Shown: positions 42,983-52,978 of the stretch, in pieces
How the letters are laid out: each line of letters opens with the position of its first letter
Numbering within the stretch: the stretch's first letter is position 1
Source: Mucilaginibacter celer
Lineage (GTDB): Bacteria; Bacteroidota; Bacteroidia; Sphingobacteriales; Sphingobacteriaceae
NCBI RefSeq assembly: GCF_003576455.2
Contig: NZ_CP032869.1
Span: forward strand, 372,001-436,000
Length of the DNA: 64,000 nucleotides
Direction of reading: 5' to 3'
Notes under the pieces: model-generated
Told to the model about the DNA's origin: nothing
The model's database searches: none
The model's input: only the letters and a program-made list of their open reading frames with translations
Position numbers and translations under genes: made by a program

Positions 42983-43475
42983 TGTTCCTCCCGTTTCGGA
43001 TAATGGTAAAACATTCTTTTAATGTCATCCTAATTTCTTCGTTAGTGCTGCTTAGTTCGGCGGCAATTTGGGCGGTAGTTTTACATTGATAATGGATGGC
43101 GTAAAATACCTGTTGTTGCAAGGGATTCATCATGGCAACATATTTATTGTTGGCCGATGGTTGAAAACTTTGCCAGGCTTGCCTGTCGGTTTCATTATCT
43201 AACGTTTCAAAAAACTCCGATAGCTTTTTGCGGGCCATCATTTGCAGGCGGCACAGGGCATTAACGCCGGTTTTCAAAAACTCATCAATCTCGTTAGGTA
43301 CATCGTTAAAAACTGCTACGAGGTACTGCTCGGCAACTGATTGATTTTTTACCACTTCGAAAATGTAACCAAAAAGCTTGGCCGCATAGTTGTTATACAA
43401 CCTGCTAACGGCTATTAACTTGCTTTGGCTCATTGAGTCCGAAGTTTGCCACTGCGTATTCAAATTGGGGGTCAA
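42966..43475 (-). CDS. ECF-sigma-like protein, diverged
   Basis: This 169-residue protein has a region-2-like helix set (RLYNNYAAKLFGYIFEVVKN, about 26-45) and a region-4-like helix-turn-helix (NPLQQQVFYAIHYQ then TTAQIAAELSSTNEEIRMTL, about 117-150). Conserved promoter-melting residues of region 2 are not clear, so it may be a diverged sigma factor or sigma-like adaptor. It overlaps the anti-sigma-like gene, which supports a sigma/anti-sigma pair. The start may be 43433 instead of 43475. Confidence 0.7.
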   Translation of the reverse strand: MTPNLNTQWQTSDSMSQSKLIAVSRLYNNYAAKLFGYIFEVVKNQSVAEQYLVAVFNDVPNEIDEFLKTGVNALCRLQMMARKKLSEFFETLDNETDRQAWQSFQPSANNKYVAMMNPLQQQVFYAIHYQCKTTAQIAAELSSTNEEIRMTLKECFTIIRNGRNNERLH

Positions 43476-43682
43476 TTAATTAGTGTAAAGTAAACAATCT
43501 ATCAAAGATATTAAATATACAACTTTTGCAAAAAGAATTTATACTCTGTTTGGTTGTATTGAGTGTTGTAATCGGCTAAAATACAATGTTGTACGTAAAT
43601 CAACCTGTTTAGATGCATCTTTTATAAAATAGCTGTAACAAGGCAATAATAACCGTGTCATATAGCTGTATTTACTTATAAA

Positions 43683-44858
43683 ATGCCTATGCAAACAGCC
43701 AATGCCACCCCGCATTCTGATTCTTTAACCAACACCGCGCGGCCCGCAAAACTGCTTTATATTGATAATTTAAAGGTAGCGCTTACAGTGTTGGTGATAT
43801 TGCATCATACTTTTATAACCTATGGCGCGCCGGGCGGTTGGTACTTTACTGATAAAACCACACATACTGCCGCGCTTATCCCAATGACTTTGTTTGTAGC
43901 TACCAACCAGTCGTTTTTTATGGGTTTGTTCTTTTTTATATCGGCTTATTTTACAGCTTCGTCTTTACCAAAAAAAGGAGCCGCACGTTTTACTGCCGAC
44001 AGGTTGAAACGGCTTGGCATCCCGCTGATATTTTACTCGTTTGTCCTGTCGCCGGTGCTGAGTTATATTGTTTACCGGTTTGCAGATGGACATCAGATTA
44101 CTTACCTGCAGTATCTAAGTGGTTTTGATGGCTGGATTGACTTTGGAGTGTTATGGTTTGTGGCTGCCCTGCTGTTGTTTAGTTTGGTTTTTGTGGTGGT
44201 GAATTTACCTGAAAAAAGGAAAATCCATGCGGGCAAAAAGTCGCCAACTGCGTTAAATATCATTCTGTTTGCAGCAGGGTTATCGGTAGTTACTTATTTG
44301 GTAAGGATTGTTTTTCCGATAGGTTGGGTGCTTAAACCTGTTGGTTTTCAGTTAGGGCATTTCCCGCAATATATAGCTATGTTTTGGATGGGAGTTGTAG
44401 CTTCACGCAATAACTGGTTAAACGGGTTTGAATATAAAACGGGTAAGTTGTTTGCATGGCTTGCTTTATTGATGGTTGTAATGGTGTTCCCGGTATTATT
44501 TGTTGTGAAAGAAGTAACACATAGCCCGGTTGAAACTTTTAACGGCCTGGGGCACTGGCAATCATTAATGTATGCCTGTTGGGAGCAGTTAACCGGAATT
44601 TTTATTATGGCCGCGTTAGTAATTATCGCCAAACATAAATGGAACGGGCAAACAGCCTTAATGAAAGCCGGTTCGCGGGCAGCTTTCGGGGTATATATTT
44701 TTCATCCGCTGTTGGTGATTTCATTATCGGTAATGGCGATAGGATGGCCAATGGACCCGGCCTATAAATTATTGATAGTGGCACCACTGGCTGTAGCATT
44801 TAGTTTTTTGCTTGCGTATTTGCTAACCAAATTGCCGGTGATAAATAAAATTATCTGA
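43683..44858 (+). CDS. Acyltransferase family (acyltransferase 3) membrane protein
   Basis: This 391-residue protein has about ten membrane helices and the acyltransferase-3 opening LLYIDNLKVALTVLVILHH (about 25-43), with the catalytic His pair at the end of the first helix. Members transfer acetyl, succinyl or other acyl groups to exported glucans, lipids or O-antigens. The substrate is unknown. It stands alone with a strong terminator 180 bases downstream. Confidence 0.88.
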   Translation: MPMQTANATPHSDSLTNTARPAKLLYIDNLKVALTVLVILHHTFITYGAPGGWYFTDKTTHTAALIPMTLFVATNQSFFMGLFFFISAYFTASSLPKKGAARFTADRLKRLGIPLIFYSFVLSPVLSYIVYRFADGHQITYLQYLSGFDGWIDFGVLWFVAALLLFSLVFVVVNLPEKRKIHAGKKSPTALNIILFAAGLSVVTYLVRIVFPIGWVLKPVGFQLGHFPQYIAMFWMGVVASRNNWLNGFEYKTGKLFAWLALLMVVMVFPVLFVVKEVTHSPVETFNGLGHWQSLMYACWEQLTGIFIMAALVIIAKHKWNGQTALMKAGSRAAFGVYIFHPLLVISLSVMAIGWPMDPAYKLLIVAPLAVAFSFLLAYLLTKLPVINKII

Positions 44859-45034
44859 ACCGGTATTGTAACAGTAGCTGTTCGTTAACGTACGCTGTAG
44901 TAGCGTTAGTTTGTTTTAATGTGTTGATTTTTAATTATTTAAAACAATGGCACGATATAAGTGTAGTGTATAAAGTTAAGGGTTGAGATTTAACCTGATT
45001 TAGTTGATCGATATCGGTGAGATGTTATCGAAAT

Positions 45035-45070
45035 TGCGTTCCGGGGTGAGATACGGGACGCATTTTTTTT
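45035..45070 (+). terminator. Rho-independent terminator
   Basis: TGCGTTCC (45035-45042) pairs with GGGACGCA (45055-45062) with one G-U pair, followed by eight Ts (45063-45070). It is positioned after the acyltransferase gene. Confidence 0.75.
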
Positions 45071-45226
45071 GGTTCACCTATTTAGTGGTTCATTAGTTAA
45101 GTGGTTCATTAGTTCATTAGTGTGAAGTTTACTGGTTAGGTTGGGGGGATTTGGCAATAGCCGTTTCCATGCCCGATTTTGAAAATAGCTTTTGAACAGC
45201 TGGCAGATTAGCATGGTGACGGTTTT

Positions 45227-45372
45227 ACTCACCCCGACTTCGCTACACTGGTCGACCCTCTCTACGGTTGCGCCGTAACGAGGGTTTAGGAAAAAAGGTA
45301 AGGGAAAAACAAAAAAAATCCCCTCTTTGCGCGGCAGAGAGGGGTGGCAAGCGAAGCGTAGTCGGGGTGAGT
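45227..45372. repeat. Long inverted repeat of ACTCACCCCGACTT type (MITE-like)
   Basis: ACTCACCCCGACTTCGCT (45227-45244) is mirrored by AGCGAAGCGTAGTCGGGGTGAGT, ending at 45372. The inner parts also pair in pieces, for example ACCCTCTCTACGG with CAGAGAGGGGT. No protein-coding sense is seen. It adjoins the end of the Mla operon and may act as its 3' structure. Confidence 0.75.
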
Positions 45373-45396
45373 CAACTCGTCGCCTTGAAAATATTT

Positions 45397-46386
45397 TTAA
45401 GGTTTAGCCTTCAAACTATCTGCTTTAGCTTTATCTCTTTTCTTAAAAAATCCGCGCAGCAAAAAGTTATGCTGTGCAGCTTCCAGATCATCATTGAGTT
45501 TGATAGATGCAGCCTGCAGGTTATTGATGGCTGATTGCGTTTGTACCGCAGCCTTAGGATCGTTCAACAATACGCCCAGGGCGTTATCGGTAGTGTTTAA
45601 CTTATTGCTGGCTTTGGTAAGGTTTGCCGTAAGTGTGGCAGCGTTGGCGGCGGTTTGCTGTAATTGTGCGGCTGCCTGTTTTATCTGGCCGAAGGTAGCT
45701 GTATCGGTAAGCATTTTATCGGCCAAACCGCCTTTGGTATTCATTTTACGACTAAACTGATCCAGTTGCACCGCCATTAGCGAAGCGCTTTGGGTGGTGG
45801 CCTGCAGGTTGCGCATAGCGGCGCGTAGTTGTATGGCCATGATGCTGTCGGCTAACAATGCGCCAACGGTACCTTTGCCTTGCAGTATGCTGTGGCTTAA
45901 AGTTTTAAAATCTGTAGTGATGGCCAGCAGGTTTTGGTTATTATCCTGAAGGGTTTTTAGCAGATCATCTGTAGATAGCAGTTTTTCTGATTTTAGCACC
46001 GCGCCATCTTCAATAACGGGAGCTTGCGGACTGCCGCCTTCTATTACAATAATCTTATTGCCAATCAACCCGTCCGATCCTATTTTAACCGTGGCATTGC
46101 TGCGAATGTATTGCTGGGTAGCCTGATCTACATGAAGATATACCTGAACCTCTGAAGGACCAATAAATTTAATGTTACTGATGGTACCCACCTTTACGCC
46201 CGAAAACCAAACGGCATTACCTTTTTTAAGGCCGGCTACATCGGTAAATACAGCACTAAGATTTATGTTTTTAACAAAGGCTTTTTGCTGGCCGCCAAGG
46301 GTAAATACCCCCAGTATAAATAGTATGAGGCCCAGTGCCAGGAATATGCCTACTATAATCGATTTTCTGTTATCTGCCTTATCCAT
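45397..46386 (-). CDS. mlaD: MlaD/MCE family phospholipid-binding protein
   Basis: This 329-residue protein has an N-terminal membrane helix (about 9-28) and an MCE domain (about 40-120) with VFTDVAGLKKGNAVWFSGV and VKIGSDGLIGNKIIVIEGG. A long helical C-terminal part (about 130-310) is rich in Gln, Ala and Asn. MCE proteins form hexamers that carry lipids between membranes. In the same operon lie the ATPase and permease, so it is the substrate-binding part of an Mla-type transporter. The extended coiled C-terminus is longer than E. coli MlaD (183 residues) and may span more of the periplasm. Confidence 0.9.
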   Translation of the reverse strand: MDKADNRKSIIVGIFLALGLILFILGVFTLGGQQKAFVKNINLSAVFTDVAGLKKGNAVWFSGVKVGTISNIKFIGPSEVQVYLHVDQATQQYIRSNATVKIGSDGLIGNKIIVIEGGSPQAPVIEDGAVLKSEKLLSTDDLLKTLQDNNQNLLAITTDFKTLSHSILQGKGTVGALLADSIMAIQLRAAMRNLQATTQSASLMAVQLDQFSRKMNTKGGLADKMLTDTATFGQIKQAAAQLQQTAANAATLTANLTKASNKLNTTDNALGVLLNDPKAAVQTQSAINNLQAASIKLNDDLEAAQHNFLLRGFFKKRDKAKADSLKAKP

Positions 46387-46417
46387 GTGAATGATGGTGA
46401 TATCGTGTTAACTGTTG

Positions 46418-47197
46418 TTATTTAATAAAGTTGTAATCGTAAAAAGGTTTCACCCGCTCGTCGTCGGTAGCAAAAACCTCGTCGAATGTGCCGGTGCGTT
46501 GAAACTGTCCGTCAAGCAGCATGGCTATCCTGTCGCCGGTTTGTTTGGCGCAGGTTAAATCATGCGTAATGATGATGGATGATGTGTTGTAGCGTTGCTG
46601 AACCTCGTTAATCAAATCATTGATCTCGATACAGGTAATGGGGTCCAAACCGGCTGTTGGTTCATCGTACAGCATAATTTCGGGGTTGAGGATTAGCGTG
46701 CGGGCGATGCCTATCCGTTTACGCTGCCCGCCCGAAAGTTCGGATGGCATCTGGTTAATGGTTTGCGATAGGCCTACAGCATCAAGCACGGTTTCCACAT
46801 TTTTATTGATCTCGCCTTTGGTAAGATTACGGCGGTTGCGTACCAAGGGAAACTCGAGGTTTTTGCGTACCGTCATGCTATCGTACAAAGCACTGTTCTG
46901 AAATGAAAAGCCTATCCTGATGCGCAGCGCCTGTAACTCATCATCGCTGATGGTGGCAATATTGCGCCCCAAAACTTCCACTTCGCCTTCATCGGGCTTT
47001 AACAAACCCGATATGATTTTGATTAATACAGATTTACCGGTGCCTGATCTGCCAAGTACCACAAGGTTCTCGCCCTGGTAAAGATCAAGGTCGATACCGC
47101 GAAGCACGGCATAATCCTGGAAAGCTTTTTTCAAGCCCCTGATGCTGATAACCGGGTTGGTATGATCTACCTTTATTGCTTCCTTTTTCATAATCAA
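46418..47197 (-). CDS. mlaF: ABC transporter ATP-binding protein MlaF
   Basis: This 259-residue ATPase has Walker A GRSGTGKSV (about 53-61), signature LSGGQRKRIGIARTL (about 153-167), Walker B IMLYDEPTAGLDP (about 174-186) and the switch His in IITHDL. It powers lipid transport with the MlaE permease and MlaD. It lies 31 bases upstream of mlaD and directly downstream of mlaE. Confidence 0.93.
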   Translation of the reverse strand: MIMKKEAIKVDHTNPVISIRGLKKAFQDYAVLRGIDLDLYQGENLVVLGRSGTGKSVLIKIISGLLKPDEGEVEVLGRNIATISDDELQALRIRIGFSFQNSALYDSMTVRKNLEFPLVRNRRNLTKGEINKNVETVLDAVGLSQTINQMPSELSGGQRKRIGIARTLILNPEIMLYDEPTAGLDPITCIEINDLINEVQQRYNTSSIIITHDLTCAKQTGDRIAMLLDGQFQRTGTFDEVFATDDERVKPFYDYNFIK

Positions 47198-47201
47198 TTA
47201 A

Positions 47202-48011
47202 TTAGCGGAACCAGCCGGTTATTTGTACAATAATAACTTCCTCTATAAATACCAAAAACATGGCGGTAATTACAGCGCCGTTGGCGGCCTTACCTACACC
47301 TTCAGTACCCTTGTTTGAATAATAGCCCTGGTAACAGCCCACTATACCTATAGTAAACCCAAATACGATTGATTTGATGAGCGATGCCACAAAATCGGTA
47401 AAGGTTAGCGGTTCAAATACTTCCTGGATAAAAGTTGTCCAGGTGGTGCCTTCATTTTGCGTTACGTTTAAGTAGCCGCCAAATAAGGCAACAAAGCCGG
47501 TATAGGTTGATAGGATAGGGATAGTGAGCGTAGTAGCCAGCACGCGGGTACACACCAAAAATTTAAAAGGTTTGGTACCTGATACTTCCATGGCATCAAT
47601 CTGCTCGGTTACACGCATGGAGCCTAACTCGGCACCAATGCTTGATCCTACCTTGCCCGATGCTATCAGCGCGGTAACCAAAGGTGCCAGCGCCCGCATA
47701 ATAGCGATAGATACCAGTGATGGTAACCACGATTCGGCACCAAATTGCGATAGCGACGGCCTTGATTGCTTTGTAAATATCACACCTACTATAAAGCCGG
47801 TTACCGATATCAGCGTAAACGAACGTACGCCCACCTCGTAGCACTGGCGTATAACCTCTTTCAACTCAAACGGAGGCACAAAAGCTTCCCTGAAAAAGCG
47901 GAATATGAACTTGTTGATATTGTAAAGGGTTACAAAAAAGTCGGCAAAGCTTTGTTTAAGCTTTGATACTTTTTTTTGTGGTGCCTTTGTTATGCTTTGC
48001 GTGTTGTCCAT
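47202..48011 (-). CDS. mlaE: ABC transporter permease MlaE
   Basis: This 269-residue permease has five or six helices and the conserved MlaE features: GFIVGVIFTKQSRPSLSQFG, GSSIGAELGSMRVTEQIDAM with the EQIDAM motif (about 132-151), and VFGFTIGIVGCYQGY near the end. It opens the operon mlaE-mlaF-mlaD. An Mla system maintains outer-membrane lipid asymmetry; no mlaA, mlaB or mlaC homologue is visible here. Confidence 0.93.
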   Translation of the reverse strand: MDNTQSITKAPQKKVSKLKQSFADFFVTLYNINKFIFRFFREAFVPPFELKEVIRQCYEVGVRSFTLISVTGFIVGVIFTKQSRPSLSQFGAESWLPSLVSIAIMRALAPLVTALIASGKVGSSIGAELGSMRVTEQIDAMEVSGTKPFKFLVCTRVLATTLTIPILSTYTGFVALFGGYLNVTQNEGTTWTTFIQEVFEPLTFTDFVASLIKSIVFGFTIGIVGCYQGYYSNKGTEGVGKAANGAVITAMFLVFIEEVIIVQITGWFR

Positions 48012-48111
48012 TAAAAAATGTACTGCTGTTTTGCGTTTATGGTTAATCTACAAAAAATGGCTCATCTTGTTTGCTTGCCTGGCTAATTGTCAAACCTGTT
48101 GCTTATAGGTT

Positions 48112-48260
48112 AGGAGGCACCTACGGAGCCTTGATGTTTCTATATGTCTTTCTACAAACATGGTACTCCTACGGAGTTTGACTGCTGTGTTCGAACTCCG
48201 TAGGAGTACCATGTTTGTAGCTTATAACAAACGTATAATTTGGCTCCGTAGGTGCCTCCT
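48112..48260. repeat. Nested palindrome with 26-bp inner arms
   Basis: Outer arms AGGAGGCACCTACGGAGCC (48112-48130) and GGCTCCGTAGGTGCCTCCT (48242-48260) and inner 26-bp arms (48153-48178 and 48194-48219, containing ACTCCTACGGAGT) are exact inverses. Both arm pairs include a CTACGGAG or CTCCGTAG word, so the element is palindromic at two scales. No ORF is seen. The stretch to 48691 is AT-rich and otherwise bare. Confidence 0.9.
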
Positions 48261-48691
48261 GTTTTCGGCGAGGCTTTCGGAGTTATTTATCGAATACTGT
48301 TTGTTAACTTTTTAAACCTATTTAATAACACCCCTCTCAATTATAAAATTGAAAGAAAAGTATCATCTGTTTTTGCCGTATTTTGTTGATTTTGTGTTTG
48401 TTTTGCTGATATTCTGGTTAATTTAAAATCAAATATTGTAAAAAAAGTATTATATCTTACCCATGTATTAAATTACATTTGATATTAAGCCAATTATAAA
48501 CCGTTGCTACAAATTTGAGCCTGTAAAAGGTTTGAATAATAAGCGGGCAAATTATCAAATACAGTATTACCGGCGGGTTAAATTATAGCTAAATAAACCT
48601 TTGACCATTTGGGTTAAAAGTTAAAACTCAATTTGCCTGCAAACCTAAAAGTTTAAAATTTTAATAGCGTAGCACCGCTCTAAAATTATAG
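48261..48691. other. AT-rich region upstream of the HTCS gene
   Basis: About 430 bases contain no credible ORF, tRNA or strong promoter match. Any promoter of the following regulator gene must lie here. I see no recognisable operator. Confidence 0.45.
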
Positions 48692-51600
48692 TTGATGAAG
48701 TGTAAAATTTTGATTGTTTACTTTATAACGCTGCTTTCCCCGGCATTATTGGTGGCGCAATCAAACGCGTTCAGGTTTTCACGGCTGGATATTACCAATG
48801 GTTTATCGCATAACCAGGTAAACTGTATTTATAAAGATACTAAAGGTTTTATGTGGTTCGGTACTCTTTCGGGCCTTAATAAATATGATGGCTACACCTT
48901 TAAAACCTATAAACATGCCGCCAATGATACCACCACTATCGACGATGATTACGTGGTAAGCATAACCCCTGGCCCGGAAAATAAACTATGGATAGAAACG
49001 CGTACGGGTTTTAACCTTTATGATCCAGCCACCGAAAAATTTAGCCGTAACACCCGGGATTTTCTGTACAAAATAAAACTGTACGATCCATACATAGCGG
49101 CTATCAAGCACGATAGGTTTGATCATTTCTGGTTTTTGCACCATAACAAAGGCAGGGGGATTTATAAGTATGATCCTGTAACAACCAAACTCATCAACCT
49201 AACGCATAAAGAGAATGATAGTAGTTCGATCTCCTCGGATATGGTTACTGATCTTTCTGTCGATTCGAAAGGGAATATCTGGGTAATATCCAATAGCGGG
49301 GTGTTGGAACGTCTCGATCCTAAAACATATCAGGTAAATTACCGAAAAGCGCTGGGCCAATTACCCCAGGGCTTAAGTTCATCGTACAAAATTTATATCG
49401 ATAAGCAGGATGATATCTGGGCATTTGTACCAAGCTATTCATCGGGCGTGTTTTATTTGGATATGCGGAAAGGCATATTTAAGCATTTAGGCAAGGGCGC
49501 GGCGGGTGCGGGATTAAATACCGATGTGGTATCGGATGTGGTGCAGGATGATAACAACCGGATGTGGATCTCTACCGATCACGGGGGCATCAATTTGTTG
49601 AACAAAAACGATTTCAATATCAGTTACTTATTAAACCGTGAGGATGATAATAAAACCGTTGGTCAAAACAGCGTTACCTGTGTTTATAAAGATAATACCG
49701 GCATAGTTTGGTGTGGTACTTATAAACGCGGGGTAAGCTATTATCACCCAAACGTTATAAAATTTGCCACCTACACCCATCATTTAAGCGATCCGAACAG
49801 TTTGCCTTTTAGCGATGTAAACAATTTTGCCGAGGATAAGCACGGCAATATCTGGATAGGGACTAATGGCGGCGGCCTTATTTACTGGAACCGCAAAGCC
49901 AATAGCTTTAAGCAATACCTGCATAACGCTGCCGACGATAAAAGCCTTACCAATAACGTAATTGTAACCATGCTGCTTGACCATGAAGGTAAGCTATGGA
50001 TAGGTACCTACTACGGCGGGTTGGATTGTTACGATGGTAAAACTTTTAAGCACTACCGCCACCAGGATGGCGCAGCCAACAGTATTTCCGAAAACCGGGT
50101 CTGCTCGCTGATGGAAGATAAGGCGGGTGACCTCTGGGTGGGTACGCTATCCGCAGGCTTAAATAAGCTGAATGCCCGGCGCGAGGTAGTGGCCAATTAC
50201 AAGTTTGATGGCGATATCAACAAAAACAGCATTCACTCCAATTATATAAGCGCCCTGATGCAGGATAGGCGTGGTAATATTTGGATAGTAACGGCTTATG
50301 GGGTTGATGTGCTGATGAACGGCACTAACCAGTTTGTACATCATCTGCAAAATGATAAAGACGCTAATAGCCTGGTAAACAATAACACCAACAATATACT
50401 GGAAGATAGCCATGGCCTCATCTGGATCAGCACCCGCGAGGGGCTTAATGTTTATAATCCGGATACTAAAAAGTTTATCTCGTTAACCAAACAAGATGGT
50501 TTGCCGGATAATACTACGATTGATTTGCGCGAAGATGAAAGTCATAATATTTGGGTGAGCACGCCGAACGGGTTATCCAACATTTTGGTAGACAGGAACA
50601 GCCCGGCACTTAAATTTCATTTCATAAATTATAATGAACTGGATGGTTTGCAAGGCCGTGAGTTTTCTGAAAACTCATCCGGCAAAACGCGGGAGGGTGA
50701 GTTGATCTTCGGTGGCGGTAATGGCTTTAATATTTTTAAACCCTCGGCCCTAAAATTTGATAAAAGCACATCAAACCTGCTCTTTACCGATTTTCAGTTG
50801 TTTGATAAAAGCCTGGAGGTGGGGGAGAAGGTGAACGGTAGGGTGATATTGCCGCAGTCGATCTCCCAATTAAAAGAGATCACACTCAATTATAACCAAA
50901 ACGTATTTTCGATAGAGTTTGCCGCGCTTACCTACTTTAATCCGGACAAGGTGAAGTTGCAATACGCTATGGATGGCTTTTACGATGGCTGGATAACGGT
51001 TGATAATAAACTGCGCAAAGCAACCTATAACCTCGAACCCGGCGATTATACTTTTAAAGTACGTGCGGCGGGTAACGAGTTTTGGAAAGGCGGCCAGATT
51101 GTGTTGCATATTAAAGTATTGCCGCCGTTTTGGAAAACAACCTGGGCCTACGCCGCTTATGGGCTGATTTTTATCGGCGTGTTATTCTATTTCCGCCAGC
51201 GTGGTATACGGAAAATAAGGGAGCAGTTTTCGATAGAAAAAGAACGCGAGGAAGCACAGCGCATGCACGAACTTGATTTAATGAAGATCAAATTCTTCAC
51301 CAACGTAAGCCACGAGTTCCGTACCCCGCTGGCCCTGATCATGGCCCCGGTTGATAAAATATTGAAACAGGTAAGTGATGTTGATACCCGCCGCCAGCTA
51401 ATAATGATCACCCGCAATGCCAAGCGCCTGCTTAACCTGGTTAACCAGCTGATGGATTTCAGGAAGATGGAGTACCAGGAGTTGAAGTTGTATACCCGGA
51501 GTGGCGATATTATTGGGTTTATTAAAGATCTGTCGTGGTCGTTTACGGATATCGCGGAGCAAAAGCATATTAAGTTTGTGTTTGACACTGATACGGATAG

Positions 51601-52843
51601 TTTTATCACCAGTTTTGATCATGATAAAATAGAGCGCATCTTGTTTAACCTGTTATCCAATGCCTATAAGTTTACGCATGAGGGCGGGCAGGTAAGCGTG
51701 TTATTGAGTTTGAAAGATGCTGTAGAAAGCGGTGAGCATCAGTTGGAGATCAGGGTGATTGATACCGGTATCGGTATCCCTTCGGATAAGCAAAACCGAA
51801 TCTTCGACCCGTTTTTTCAGAACGATATTCCCGGCTCTATGTTAAACCAGGGTAGCGGTATAGGCCTCTCTATCACCAAAGAATTTGTAAGGTTACACAA
51901 TGGTGAAATCTCTGTAGAAAGCGAAAACGGGCAGGGTAGCTGCTTCACCGTGCTGTTGCCCCTCCAGCAGCTCGACGAAAAACTGTTTACCGATACCGGC
52001 AACCTGCTGCACCATCAAATTGAATTTCTGGTAGAACCGGAAGCCTCAAAAACTAATCAATCCAAAGAAAACCGCGACTGCAAAAAGCCGACAGTTTTAC
52101 TGATAGAAGACAATGAAGATTTTAGATTTTATATTAAAGATAACCTGAAGGATGCTTTCAATATCATCGAAGCAGAAAACGGTAAAAAAGGTTGGCAGAA
52201 AGCCCTTGCCCAACATCCTAACCTTGTTGTAAGCGATATCAGCATGCCCGAAATGAACGGCATCGACCTGTGCCGTAAAATAAAAGCCGACACCCGTACC
52301 TCACACATCCCCGTAATATTGCTAACTGCCCAAACCGGCGAAGAACAGCAAATTAAAGGCCTGGAAACCGGGGCTACCGATTATATGACCAAGCCTTTCA
52401 ACTTCGAGATCCTGCACTCCAAAATAAAAAACATCCTCAATCAGCAGGAAAAAATGCGCAAAACCTACCAGAAGCAGGTGGATGTAACGCCAACCGAGCT
52501 ACAGGTTGATTCGCCGGAGGAGGCTTTCATTAAAAAGGTTTTGCTGTTGATAGATGCCAATATCTCCAATCCCAATTTCTCGGTAGAGGAACTGAGCAGC
52601 GATATGTTTGTGAGCCGATATACCCTCTACAAAAAAATCCTGCAAATGACGGGCAAAACCCCTAACGAACTGGTGCGCTCCATGCGCCTGAAACGGGCCG
52701 CGCAATTGTTGGAGACCGGCCACCTTACCATCTCGCAAATTTGCCACAAGGTGGGCTTTAAAAGCCAAAAGTATTTTGTGCGGACTTTTAAGGCTGAATT
52801 TAACAGCATACCGTCGAAGTATGTGGCGGAGTCTGAACCATGA
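48692..52843 (+). CDS. Hybrid two-component system regulator (HTCS), sensor kinase plus AraC output
   Basis: This 1383-residue protein has a signal peptide (about 1-22), a periplasmic two-bladed propeller region (about 30-700, repeats such as IWIGTNGGGLIYW and LWVGTLSAGLNKL) and a Y_Y_Y-type domain (about 725-800). After the membrane helix (about 816-835) come a histidine kinase (SHEFRTPLAL, His about 874; ATPase motifs up to about 1100), a receiver (LLIEDNEDF, Asp about 1182 in SDISMPEM) and an AraC DNA-binding domain (about 1275-1380). HTCS proteins sense released oligosaccharides and activate an adjacent polysaccharide utilisation locus, here the susC/susD genes 2.5 kb downstream. Confidence 0.94.
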   Translation: MMKCKILIVYFITLLSPALLVAQSNAFRFSRLDITNGLSHNQVNCIYKDTKGFMWFGTLSGLNKYDGYTFKTYKHAANDTTTIDDDYVVSITPGPENKLWIETRTGFNLYDPATEKFSRNTRDFLYKIKLYDPYIAAIKHDRFDHFWFLHHNKGRGIYKYDPVTTKLINLTHKENDSSSISSDMVTDLSVDSKGNIWVISNSGVLERLDPKTYQVNYRKALGQLPQGLSSSYKIYIDKQDDIWAFVPSYSSGVFYLDMRKGIFKHLGKGAAGAGLNTDVVSDVVQDDNNRMWISTDHGGINLLNKNDFNISYLLNREDDNKTVGQNSVTCVYKDNTGIVWCGTYKRGVSYYHPNVIKFATYTHHLSDPNSLPFSDVNNFAEDKHGNIWIGTNGGGLIYWNRKANSFKQYLHNAADDKSLTNNVIVTMLLDHEGKLWIGTYYGGLDCYDGKTFKHYRHQDGAANSISENRVCSLMEDKAGDLWVGTLSAGLNKLNARREVVANYKFDGDINKNSIHSNYISALMQDRRGNIWIVTAYGVDVLMNGTNQFVHHLQNDKDANSLVNNNTNNILEDSHGLIWISTREGLNVYNPDTKKFISLTKQDGLPDNTTIDLREDESHNIWVSTPNGLSNILVDRNSPALKFHFINYNELDGLQGREFSENSSGKTREGELIFGGGNGFNIFKPSALKFDKSTSNLLFTDFQLFDKSLEVGEKVNGRVILPQSISQLKEITLNYNQNVFSIEFAALTYFNPDKVKLQYAMDGFYDGWITVDNKLRKATYNLEPGDYTFKVRAAGNEFWKGGQIVLHIKVLPPFWKTTWAYAAYGLIFIGVLFYFRQRGIRKIREQFSIEKEREEAQRMHELDLMKIKFFTNVSHEFRTPLALIMAPVDKILKQVSDVDTRRQLIMITRNAKRLLNLVNQLMDFRKMEYQELKLYTRSGDIIGFIKDLSWSFTDIAEQKHIKFVFDTDTDSFITSFDHDKIERILFNLLSNAYKFTHEGGQVSVLLSLKDAVESGEHQLEIRVIDTGIGIPSDKQNRIFDPFFQNDIPGSMLNQGSGIGLSITKEFVRLHNGEISVESENGQGSCFTVLLPLQQLDEKLFTDTGNLLHHQIEFLVEPEASKTNQSKENRDCKKPTVLLIEDNEDFRFYIKDNLKDAFNIIEAENGKKGWQKALAQHPNLVVSDISMPEMNGIDLCRKIKADTRTSHIPVILLTAQTGEEQQIKGLETGATDYMTKPFNFEILHSKIKNILNQQEKMRKTYQKQVDVTPTELQVDSPEEAFIKKVLLLIDANISNPNFSVEELSSDMFVSRYTLYKKILQMTGKTPNELVRSMRLKRAAQLLETGHLTISQICHKVGFKSQKYFVRTFKAEFNSIPSKYVAESEP

Positions 52844-52848
52844 TTTTT

Positions 52849-52936
52849 TTTCTGGGATTACACCGATTGATTTTTTGATTACACCGATTTTTTTTCTGAA
52901 CCGGGATTTGGGTGGATTTTAGATTGGGCAGGATTT
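52849..52936. repeat. GATTACACCGATT / TCTGAACCGGGATT repeat fragment
   Basis: Words GGATTACACCGATTGATTTT and CTGAACCGGGATTTGGGTGG from 52854 to 52915 match those at 18098-18441. Only one arm of the palindrome is present. It lies a few bases after the HTCS stop. Confidence 0.7.
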
Positions 52937-52978
52937 TGTTTGCCCGGTTGTTACTATAAATTTATCCACTATCTGCCG

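Noticed and set aside
45268..45534. 88-codon plus-strand frame at the 3' end of mlaD
   Set aside because: It lies mostly within a palindromic repeat and the antisense of mlaD; no coding character.
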